Part shown: piece after piece, positions 1-7,573 of the stretch | How the letters are laid out: each line of letters begins with the position of its first letter | Position numbering within the stretch: position 1 is the first letter of the stretch | From: CAYWNA01 sp964459305 | GTDB lineage: Bacteria; Planctomycetota; Planctomycetia; Pirellulales; Pirellulaceae | Length of the DNA: 33,252 nt | Assembly (NCBI GenBank): GCA_964459305.1 | Contig: CAYWNA010000141.1 | Coordinates: 1 to 33,252 of the forward strand | Reading direction: 5' to 3' | Notes under the pieces: model-generated | What the model saw: the letters and a program-made list of their open reading frames with translations, nothing else | The model's database searches: none | What the model was told of the DNA's origin: nothing | Made by a program: the position numbers and the translations under genes

Positions 1-19
1 CTTAGCCCGCCCAGGCTTG

Positions 20-2770
20 TCATGGATCGACCGGAAAAAGCCGCCCGGACTTGAGAGCTTCGTACGTACAGGTTGGCCTGCGCCACCCACCGCCAGCATC
101 CTGAACAAAAAAGTCAAACGAATCGATGTCGCTCTGGAACCGGTGCACGTCCGGCCCGGCACTCCAGAGAAACGGCCTTCCGGCGTCAAGAGCGGGGGAT
201 TGTCGGCCGCCAGCGATAGGCGTTCCGTATCCTTCCGGAAACCAGAGGAACCCGACGCCCGAGTAAGGATCAACGGGAAGCTGATCGAAATAGGGGCCAA
301 CGAGGTCTTCCAGCTTGTCGGGCAGCCGGCCATGCTCCAGCCGCCAGGCTTCAATGGCGAGCAGAACCAGGGTCGTGCGGCGCCGCGCGACTATCTCAAC
401 GTACTGTCTGGCCATCCCGTCGGCGGCGTTCAAGTCGAGGCGATTTAGCGCCACCGACCACGTGTTCTGGATTCTCCGGTCATTTGGGCCGGCAAAGCAG
501 TATTCCCGCGGGTGCATGCTGCGGCCCGCCTCGGCTTCGAGCCACACCAACGCGGTGACGTCCTGATGAGCTCGCTGATCTAACAAACGCAGTGCCCGAG
601 CTTGCTCCCAAGGAGCCCAACGAGCGATTGTGATGATGTCTTCGACGGTTTCTGGATCGTTGAACATGGCTTGAAGAACGTCTTCATCCCCTTCCACAAG
701 CCGGCGATGCACGAGATAGTCGGCCTTGTATTGCTCGGACACCGGAGGCATCTGCCGCATCAACTCTTCAAGCTGCTTGATAGCGAGCCCAATCCCATCG
801 GGTGTTTGATCCGCATGCTTTGCCCACTGCAAAATGCCGTCGAGGGCCGACCTTTCCCGCTCCTCCGTGGGCCAGTCAAATCCGGACCGCTGACGGAGGT
901 GACGAATCATCCGCAGAACCGCCAAACGCCGATCCAACGCTCCGCCCAGATTTCCCTCCGATTCCAGCAGATCCGCGTCGAGTTCCAGTAGTTCTCTGAG
1001 ATTCTGTAGATGCACGATAACCGGATCACAATCCAACGGATGGCTGTAAAAGTTGCAGTTGCGTTGCCGCGTTGCCGCCAGCGTCAGTCGCAGCGTCTCG
1101 CGGTTGGCTCCCACCCAGGCCCGTTCCTTCTCGCGTTGTTCTTGCTCGTTGACTTCCTTGGTTTCGTCGTCTGGTTCCTGTAAATGCAGCAGAAAGCTGT
1201 CGCGGGCCTGTCGATACAAGTCCACCGTGGCCTCTTCTTCGGCAGTGTGAGGGCGAGCGTATTCCTCGGGCGAAAAACCAAGTTCGACCAGATGGATCTC
1301 ATAGACTCGGACCATGGGCACGACCGTCAACACCGCCACCACGGGCACCAGCAGCGTCAGACCTGGGGCGAACCATGCACGCAGGTCGTTTCGCTGAATC
1401 ATCCACGCCCGCGAGCGCAGCCAAGTAGCCAGGAGCATCGATACGGGGATCGGCAGCACGGACCAAGCCCAGTGGTACTCGACGTTGGCCATGACGCCCG
1501 CCCAGGCCGTCAGTAACCCCGTCAGCACCACGGCCAGAAACGCGGCCACAATTCCGTTGCGTACGAACATCGAAAAGGCCTGGCCGCTACAGTAGGCGAT
1601 CCCCGCGCATGCGATGATCCATGGCAGAGGCTCCAACTCCCGGTATGTGGCATAGAACGCGATTAGCGAGATACTCGACAGTACCACCGAAGTCCCCAAC
1701 CACACTAAATGTCGGCTCAGCCAGACAGCGCTGGCCCGCACGCCACGCTCGGCGAGAAAGCGGATGTGCCCGCCGCGGGAATCCGGCAGAAAAACACAGA
1801 CGCCGATCAGCGGCAGCGATGCCCCCGCGGCCAGGACGATCAGAAACGAGCCGATCTGCAACGGCTCTGACTGATGCTGCGAGCGATGAACATCATACGC
1901 AGTCAGACAAGACGCCAGACCCATTAGCCACGTGGGTAGTAGCACCAGCACGAACGCGACGATCATCGGCAACGACTGCCGCCAGTGTTGCCAAACCAGT
2001 AGGCCAAAGCCGGTCGCGGCCGCAGGTCGCTCGTCACGATGCGCATCGGAATCCTCTGTCGCCTTCGGTGTGTCTCGGCGGTCGTCGCGGAACATCGCGA
2101 CACTCACCGGATTTTCTCGAAACCATCGCAGCGCTAGCCACACTCCGGCCGTGGCCACAGGGGCCAGCAGTGCGAGCCGAAATGGAATTGCCGTCGAGAA
2201 GACCTCGATTACACCGTTCGGACTTGGAGTTGGAGCAATCGCATTCGAGTACGCATAGACGCTGAACGAAGCGGCGGTTACTCCCAACAGGGCCGCTTTC
2301 ATCGGCCGCGTTGTCAACAGCGAGAACAGCATTCCCCAGGCCAGTAGCTCGATGGCCAAAATTCCCCAATGGCCCCAGAGGCGGCTATGAAACCATGGGT
2401 CCGGAAGTCGCCACCCGGCAATCCCCGCCGTGATGCACCACAGCACTGCGAACATGGCCAGTTGGCTCACCACGGCGAATGTCATTTTTCCCAACATGAG
2501 CTTCGCGGCGGTAACCGGCAGCGCCCGCTGAAACAAGTAGGTTCCCGTCTCGTGTTCGGTGGCGAACATCGTCGCACCGCAGCCCAGCGCATAGAAGGCC
2601 GGAATTCCCAGCCCCACCGCGAAGAGGGCTTGAATAAGATCCTGATCGGGCTTGACGATCCACCACGCGATCAGCTCGATCAGGACCGCCAGCACCACCA
2701 TGGCAATCCAGAACCCGCGAAGCAAACGGTATTCTTTCCACGCCAATCGCCATACGACGGGATCGATCAT
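20..2770 (-). CDS. ABC-2 type transporter permease with large C-terminal extension
   Basis: This 916-residue membrane protein is probably the transmembrane subunit of the ABC transporter encoded just upstream. The ATG at 2770 overlaps the ATPase stop by 4 bases (ATGA) and has AGGAGGT about 9 bases upstream; the frame stays open further upstream, but only inside the ATPase gene. Residues 1 to about 230 carry ABC-2-like hydrophobic helices, and a second hydrophobic block lies at about 270-510. The last ~400 residues are largely hydrophilic and end in a region with LEHGRLPDKLEDLVGPY and LPVDPYSG, a motif style that recurs in planctomycete proteins. An ordinary ABC-2 permease has 250-400 residues, so this looks like two membrane halves plus a soluble domain. 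Substrate unknown; drug, peptide or envelope stress export is typical for YtrA-type operons. The gene ends 20 bases from the window edge. Confidence 0.85.
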   Translation of the reverse strand: MIDPVVWRLAWKEYRLLRGFWIAMVVLAVLIELIAWWIVKPDQDLIQALFAVGLGIPAFYALGCGATMFATEHETGTYLFQRALPVTAAKLMLGKMTFAVVSQLAMFAVLWCITAGIAGWRLPDPWFHSRLWGHWGILAIELLAWGMLFSLLTTRPMKAALLGVTAASFSVYAYSNAIAPTPSPNGVIEVFSTAIPFRLALLAPVATAGVWLALRWFRENPVSVAMFRDDRRDTPKATEDSDAHRDERPAAATGFGLLVWQHWRQSLPMIVAFVLVLLPTWLMGLASCLTAYDVHRSQHQSEPLQIGSFLIVLAAGASLPLIGVCVFLPDSRGGHIRFLAERGVRASAVWLSRHLVWLGTSVVLSSISLIAFYATYRELEPLPWIIACAGIAYCSGQAFSMFVRNGIVAAFLAVVLTGLLTAWAGVMANVEYHWAWSVLPIPVSMLLATWLRSRAWMIQRNDLRAWFAPGLTLLVPVVAVLTVVPMVRVYEIHLVELGFSPEEYARPHTAEEEATVDLYRQARDSFLLHLQEPDDETKEVNEQEQREKERAWVGANRETLRLTLAATRQRNCNFYSHPLDCDPVIVHLQNLRELLELDADLLESEGNLGGALDRRLAVLRMIRHLRQRSGFDWPTEERERSALDGILQWAKHADQTPDGIGLAIKQLEELMRQMPPVSEQYKADYLVHRRLVEGDEDVLQAMFNDPETVEDIITIARWAPWEQARALRLLDQRAHQDVTALVWLEAEAGRSMHPREYCFAGPNDRRIQNTWSVALNRLDLNAADGMARQYVEIVARRRTTLVLLAIEAWRLEHGRLPDKLEDLVGPYFDQLPVDPYSGVGFLWFPEGYGTPIAGGRQSPALDAGRPFLWSAGPDVHRFQSDIDSFDFFVQDAGGGWRRPTCTYEALKSGRLFPVDP

Positions 2771-3696
2771 TGCGCGGGGACCTCCTGGCAGCGAGCCTGA
2801 TCTTCTGCTTCCGACCCGAGTTGCATGTAGGCAACGAAGACCTCTTCCAAATTGGGCGTACGCAGCTCGACGGACTGAACCGCCGGGTGCGTTTCCAAAG
2901 CCGTCAACTCTGACTCCTCGGCGTCTTGCACCAAAACCTGCCACTGGCGGGCTTTGTGCCGCTGGCTCAGTGTCCGGCCGGGGATGTCGGGCGGTGCGCC
3001 CCCGTCGTCGGAGAGCGTGAGCGTTGCTTGCCGAGTGCGACCCTTCAGTTCGTCCAATTGCTCCGCCAGCACGAGCTTGCCTTTACAGATAATGGCCACG
3101 ATGTCGGCCACGCGCTCGACCTCCACGATCTGATGACTCGACAGGAACACGGTCTTCCCGGCGGCAGCCCGGTCGACCATGCTCTCCAGAAACTCCCGCC
3201 GGACCATGGCGTCCAGGCCCGACGTCGGCTCGTCGAGCACCAGCATGTCGGGATCGTGTGCCATGGCCAAGGCCAACGATACCTTCGCACGCATCCCTTT
3301 TGACAGGGCCTTGAGTTTCCGCCTTTCCGGCAAGTCGAACTGGGCAGCTAATCGCAAGTACTCGGAGAGATAGCCGTCGCCATAGAACCCAGCGGCAAAC
3401 CAGCCGATTTCGGCCACAGTCATCCATTCGTACAGGATCGGGTTCTCGGGCACGTACCCAACACTGCGACGGATCCGGAGGCTTTGCGTACGGCTGCTTA
3501 GCCCGAGCACCTCCGCCTCGCCCGAGTTAGGTTCTGCCAGCCCCAGCATGATCCGGATGGCCGTCGTTTTACCGGCGCCGTTTTCGCCAAGCAAGGCAAA
3601 AACCACACCGGGAGGAACCTCCAAGGAAACGGTGTCCAGGGCCGTCTGGCGGCCGAATCGCTTGGTGACGTTATCGAGTCGAATCGCCGGTTGCAT
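2767..3696 (-). CDS. ABC transporter ATP-binding protein
   Basis: This is the cytoplasmic ATPase that would power the permease encoded next. All nucleotide-binding motifs are visible: Walker A GENGAGKT at residues 37-44, signature LSKGM at 131-135, Walker B LVLDEP at 152-157 and the switch histidine in LSSHQ near 188. The length of 309 residues is normal for the ABC-2 ATPase family, including a C-terminal domain of about 90 residues. I chose the ATG at 3696 because AAGAGG lies 7 bases upstream; a GTG at 3702 would overlap the repressor stop (GTGA) but lacks a well-placed ribosome site. It is the middle gene of a repressor-ATPase-permease operon. Function as an ATPase is secure; the substrate is not. 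Confidence 0.93.
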   Translation of the reverse strand: MQPAIRLDNVTKRFGRQTALDTVSLEVPPGVVFALLGENGAGKTTAIRIMLGLAEPNSGEAEVLGLSSRTQSLRIRRSVGYVPENPILYEWMTVAEIGWFAAGFYGDGYLSEYLRLAAQFDLPERRKLKALSKGMRAKVSLALAMAHDPDMLVLDEPTSGLDAMVRREFLESMVDRAAAGKTVFLSSHQIVEVERVADIVAIICKGKLVLAEQLDELKGRTRQATLTLSDDGGAPPDIPGRTLSQRHKARQWQVLVQDAEESELTALETHPAVQSVELRTPNLEEVFVAYMQLGSEAEDQARCQEVPAQ

Positions 3697-3698
3697 AC

Positions 3699-4088
3699 TC
3701 ACACCTCTTCTTGCTCGACGATCGCCAACTCGTCGTGGATCAAGTTGCGGATCTGATCGACGGCGAGTCGGCTCTGTTTGGCTTCTGCCAAGACTTCACG
3801 CAGGCGGGCGCGAATGAGATCCACGCGCTGGCCACGACAGCGTTTGGCTGCCCCGTTGGCTACCGCGAGCCCGGTGCCACGGACGGAATCCAAGACTTGT
3901 TCGGATTGAAGCTGTCGATAGGCCCGCGCCACGGTGTTCGGGTTGATGGCCAGCTCGCGCGCCAGCTCGCGGACCGACGGCACCAGTTCGCCTGCCTTGA
4001 TCACTTCGCTAGCCACGGCGAACTTTACTTGACGGACGACCTGATCGTAGATCGCCAGTTCGCTGGCCAGATCGATTTGAAAGAACAT
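3699..4088 (-). CDS. GntR-family transcriptional regulator, YtrA type
   Basis: This 129-residue protein is a short GntR-family regulator. Residues 8-75 form the winged helix-turn-helix, with the recognition region PSVRELARELAINPNTVARA at 37-56. There is no large effector domain, only a short C-terminal helical tail, which is the hallmark of the YtrA subfamily. Members of that subfamily usually sit first in an operon with an ABC transporter and repress it, exactly as here. The gene starts with ATG at 4088, with AGAGGA about 7 bases upstream, and is followed by the ATPase gene after 2 bases. A promoter with an overlapping near-palindrome lies at 4101-4146, so autoregulation is likely. The inducing signal is unknown. 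Confidence 0.92.
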   Translation of the reverse strand: MFFQIDLASELAIYDQVVRQVKFAVASEVIKAGELVPSVRELARELAINPNTVARAYRQLQSEQVLDSVRGTGLAVANGAAKRCRGQRVDLIRARLREVLAEAKQSRLAVDQIRNLIHDELAIVEQEEV

Positions 4089-4100
4089 TTCAGTGTCCTC

Positions 4101-4146
4101 TGTGCTATCCAGCTAGTACAGTAGGCGCCTGGCGACGATGTGTCAA
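4101..4146 (-). promoter_or_regulatory. Promoter and candidate operator of the repressor-ABC operon
   Basis: Reading the minus strand there is a perfect -35 TTGACA (4141-4146), a 17-base spacer and a weaker -10 TACTGT (4118-4123), placing the start of transcription near 4111. Overlapping it is the near-palindrome TGTGCTA-N6-TAGTACA at 4101-4120 with one mismatched pair. This is where an autorepressor would block transcription. Binding by the GntR protein is inferred. Confidence 0.55.
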
Positions 4147-4231
4147 TAGGCGAAGGGCCATCTTGGCAAGAAATCTGGCTAAACAGAACCGCTTCGACGC
4201 TCCACATGGAACGTGACTCATTTCGCTCAAG

Positions 4232-4509
4232 TCGTTTAACCGCAGTGCCCAACGGAGGATGCTGAAATACTGGCAAGAACCGACGTGGGATAGGCTTCCA
4301 GCCTGTCGAATACGCAATTGGGGAAAACCTGGGGATTCAAAATACACAATCTCGACAGGCTGGAAGCCTATCCCACGGACTTTTTCAGCATCCTCCAACG
4401 GGCCGCGCGGTCCAGCGGCGCGTACCGCAACCACCCTCCACAACGTCGAGCGAGAACGCGCCCCAACGTCCCTTCCGCACGCGGCCCGTTGGGCACTGCG
4501 GTTAAACGA
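4232..4509. repeat. Long palindromic repeat, interrupted by an inserted element
   Basis: The right arm at 4480-4509 is a 30-base sequence whose complement begins TCGTTTAACCGCAGTGCCC. The left arm at 4232-4255 matches its first 24 bases and the match resumes at 4402-4407 after an inserted element. Removing 4256-4401 restores a perfect 30-base arm. The ends share TCGTTTAACCGC with the palindrome at 15062-15145, so both probably belong to one repeat family with variable inner sequence. The 510 bases between the repressor and the next gene hold only this composite. Confidence 0.85.
4256..4394. mobile_element. 139-bp MITE-like element with terminal inverted repeats and 7-bp target duplication
   Basis: The element starts AGGATGCTGAAA (4256-4267) and ends TTTCAGCATCCT (4383-4394), a perfect 12-base terminal inverted repeat. 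It is flanked by CCAACGG on both sides (4249-4255 and 4395-4401), which fits a 7-base target-site duplication. Inside, GGGATAGGCTTCCAGCCTG near 4287-4308 and its complement near 4352-4375 form a second long inverted repeat. It has no coding capacity, so it would need a transposase supplied elsewhere. Confidence 0.8.
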
Positions 4510-4598
4510 GGATGAAGATTCGCGTCGGTGCTTTCCGAAGCAACGATAGGCAGTGTTGTCGTCGCAGGCAGGCGTCCACGGCTCGCGAGATCCGGCGG

Positions 4599-7232
4599 TC
4601 AGGGCTCGGCTAGGTAGAACAAGGCCAGCCGGGCGCCGGGGCTGGTGCATTCCGGTACGGTCGCGGCGATTTCGCGTTCGAAGTCGATCGGCGCCAACAG
4701 CAGATAACGCCAAGCGAAAGTGCCTTGGCGACCGCTCAGCGGGCCGCGATAATCCTCGGTTTGACCCGGGGAGCCAAGCAGGTCATCCACGGATCTGGGC
4801 TGCCAGCCATCCACCGACTGGCCGTCGATTCGAAGCGAGTCGAACATGGGCTCCTCGCCCTCGTTCGAGTCACACACGAGTCCCGCCCAGCGACCGCGAC
4901 CATTCTGCTCGAACAACGCACGATCGAACGCTTCGGGCGTGCCTGAACGAAACCTGCCCCGCAGCCGCAAGCGGCTCGCAAAGTCGGCGGCTTCCCGTTC
5001 GTCGGCAGCTTGCCGGATCGAGGCGGTCAAGCCCGCGCCATCGACCGCTTCGCTGCCTCGGTTACTCAAGCTCATCCGAATCCCTTTGCCGAACGGCATG
5101 GCCAATCGGTTGATCGCCCCGCCTCGTTCGGTCAGCAGGTAGTTTCCGTGCCGGCCCACAGCGGCGGCGCTGGAAAAGAAATACCGAACGGGCGCCGACA
5201 CCGCCGGCTCGCCTTCGCCGTCGATCGTCACGTCGATCCACAGATCGTCCGTTTTCAACTGCCGCCTTGCGCAATGAACCTGCACCCACTGGACGAGTCC
5301 CGCACCCTCGGCCACGACTAACTCCGATTGCTCGCCGGGTGCCAGCTTCTTGCGCTCCGATGCGATCTTCAGATACGGGTCGTGCTGCCGCACCACGCCG
5401 TGACTGTGTTTGTGGAACCGGTAGTCAAGCACGGCCGCCAGGGACTTCGGTACGATCGCACCGGCTTTCGAGAACGTCTCGGTGCGGACTGCTTTGGGCA
5501 GTCGAACATATTCGAACCGATAAGTCGCCGGACCGCCATCGGTCAGCACAACCTTCAGGCTGTTGTTGAAAGGCAAGCACGTCAGAAGCGGGCTGTGGTC
5601 TTGGGCGCCGGGCACCCGGGGGACTTGGCGATCGAGCTCGCCCGCCTTGCACGCTACCCGTGGTTTCTCTTCGCCATCGAAGTACAGGGCCAACTCGCCC
5701 GACCAGTCGTCGCTCGCAATGCGCACCAAAGCACCGGGACCGTTCACTTCCGCCAGAATGTGTTCGCCCTTTTCTTCTACTCGGGTGATCAAGGCCGCAC
5801 CGCGTGAACCGTCATCGCGCGAGAGTCGCTCGGTGTTCAGCAGCCGACCTAAAACGAAAAGAGCAACCCCTTCGGGTCGCGGTGCATACCAGGCTTCCAA
5901 CCCCAGCCCGTCGGGTGCCTCCGCCAGACGCAGATGCCGGATCTGGATCTTTGCTCCGTGGTCTTGAAAACCGATCCAACCTGCCAAGTGGCGGTGCTTC
6001 AATTCGGGTTCCCACACGGTATTGCACTGTTGTACGAGTTGGCCGTTGATCCAGACGCTGATCATGCGGCCTTCGGCTTTGACAACGAGTTGATTCCAGT
6101 CTTCCGATTTGTGTGCTACGGCCAGCGGCGGCACATTGCGATAGATGGACATCATGCCGCCCTTATCGACCCTGGGGTGGTCCAGAATCTGCAACTCCAT
6201 CCCGTCGCCCGAGGGCCAGCCGTCGCGAGGCGTGCGAATGCCGAGGCCCGAATTACCGCCCTTCTTCATCTTGTACTCGAAGGACAGCGTATAGTTACCA
6301 TAGAGCTTTTCCGTGCGCAGGTAATTGCCGCCACGGGCGGCAAGGACCAGTTCCCCGCCAATCGGCTGCCATGCTTCGATCTTGCCGGGACACCACCAAC
6401 CGGTCAGGTCCGTGCCGTTGAAAATTGATTTGCCGAACGGTTCCCGAAGATGCATGTCTTCGACGATGACTTCACCGCCGACTGAGCCCAATCCCAAACC
6501 GAACCGGCAATCTGCGGCAATCTTCGTCGAGGATACCTCTTGGTCGTCGACGGTCACCGAGAGTTGGGCACCTCTGCGTTTGATGGCAGCGGTGTGCGGT
6601 TGGTCGCTGCTAGGCACTTTCTTGCCCGGTGCACGCTCCTTGCCGTTCTCATGGATCTGCCCGCAATTCGATGACTGACCCAAGCCGATCGACAGCGTTG
6701 GACCGCTGGGCACCTGAGGCAACTGAACAGAAATCGTTGCCGATTCAGCGGCTGTCCATCGGAAGTGAAGTTCGAAATCACCAAACGCGTATCCGGACAT
6801 CAGCGTCGTGGCGTCGGCCTGCCCGGCAAGACGTCCATCGTGCATCGACCATCCGGCCGGTGGCATCGCAGCGTGCGTCCAGCCAGCCAGCGAATCGGGA
6901 CGAAACAGGGCCAGGTCGATAGGCAACGGCGGCGGCAACTGCACCAGCTTCGCTGGTTTGGCTTTGGCCGGTGGCACCGGTTTGGCCTTCGCCGATTCGG
7001 GCTGTTTTGTCTTTGGCGATTTCTTCACCGGCTGTTTTGCGGCTGGTTTCTCCTCCGATTGTGGCTTCGTCGCGGGATCGTCTGGCGGTTCATCAGCCGG
7101 CTTGGCGTCTTGCTGCTTGGCCGGCGTCTCCTGTTGCTGCGTGTCATCAGCACTCTGCGCGGTGGAGATGTCGTTCCAGACGGCAAGCAGCATCATGATC
7201 GCGAGTACGCGGAATACCTCGGTCTGTCTCAT
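4599..7232 (-). CDS. Secreted protein with two DUF1080 domains and a DUF2961 (GH172-like) domain
   Basis: This 877-residue protein has an N-terminal signal peptide (residues 1 to about 25) and a Lys/Pro/Ala-rich low-complexity linker at about 28-98. Two DUF1080 beta-sandwich domains follow: a divergent one at about 105-265 and a typical one at about 268-437, with FNGTDLTGWW at the start and SGLGIRTPRDGWPSGDGMEL inside. Residues from about 465 to the end look like DUF2961, with NGPGALVRI, LALYFDGEEKPRV and the later LAMPFGKGIRMSLSN. DUF1080 is linked to 3-keto-disaccharide hydrolysis and DUF2961 founds GH172, so a role in extracellular sugar cleavage is reasonable, but I did not map catalytic residues. 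The ATG at 7232 is chosen because the signal peptide begins there. The gene is single and divergent from the NosR-like gene. Confidence 0.87.
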   Translation of the reverse strand: MRQTEVFRVLAIMMLLAVWNDISTAQSADDTQQQETPAKQQDAKPADEPPDDPATKPQSEEKPAAKQPVKKSPKTKQPESAKAKPVPPAKAKPAKLVQLPPPLPIDLALFRPDSLAGWTHAAMPPAGWSMHDGRLAGQADATTLMSGYAFGDFELHFRWTAAESATISVQLPQVPSGPTLSIGLGQSSNCGQIHENGKERAPGKKVPSSDQPHTAAIKRRGAQLSVTVDDQEVSSTKIAADCRFGLGLGSVGGEVIVEDMHLREPFGKSIFNGTDLTGWWCPGKIEAWQPIGGELVLAARGGNYLRTEKLYGNYTLSFEYKMKKGGNSGLGIRTPRDGWPSGDGMELQILDHPRVDKGGMMSIYRNVPPLAVAHKSEDWNQLVVKAEGRMISVWINGQLVQQCNTVWEPELKHRHLAGWIGFQDHGAKIQIRHLRLAEAPDGLGLEAWYAPRPEGVALFVLGRLLNTERLSRDDGSRGAALITRVEEKGEHILAEVNGPGALVRIASDDWSGELALYFDGEEKPRVACKAGELDRQVPRVPGAQDHSPLLTCLPFNNSLKVVLTDGGPATYRFEYVRLPKAVRTETFSKAGAIVPKSLAAVLDYRFHKHSHGVVRQHDPYLKIASERKKLAPGEQSELVVAEGAGLVQWVQVHCARRQLKTDDLWIDVTIDGEGEPAVSAPVRYFFSSAAAVGRHGNYLLTERGGAINRLAMPFGKGIRMSLSNRGSEAVDGAGLTASIRQAADEREAADFASRLRLRGRFRSGTPEAFDRALFEQNGRGRWAGLVCDSNEGEEPMFDSLRIDGQSVDGWQPRSVDDLLGSPGQTEDYRGPLSGRQGTFAWRYLLLAPIDFEREIAATVPECTSPGARLALFYLAEP

Positions 7233-7573
7233 GGTAGGCTCTTGTCGTGTATCGTTGGGGTGGGTTCCACAGGTAGGCGGAGCCCAATGTAACGAGCAAC
7301 CGCCTTTGCCACAAGGAACGAGTCGACGATTGTTGTGGCAGATCGATGGCGGTGTGTCGCACCAATCTCTCGTTGCGCCCCCTATCGTCTTTCCCCTGAG
7401 GTCTCGTTGTGTAGAATTCGATTTCCCATTTGTTGCCCCGGCAATGAAGCTATCGGGGCCTTCTCGATGTATCATGTCGGACCAAGTGGACTAAAACGAC
7501 TATTGCTCCTGTCATCCCTGAGCGGCTCAGTTTGCTCGACCGGGAACGCGGAGCCTCGGCGAAAGCAAGTTGA
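7233..7573. other. Divergent intergenic region, no recognised element
   Basis: These 341 bases separate the DUF1080 gene (minus) from the NosR-like gene (plus) and must hold both promoters. I see no strong -35/-10 pair, palindrome or riboswitch here. Open frames running into it from both sides lack coding character. Confidence 0.5.
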
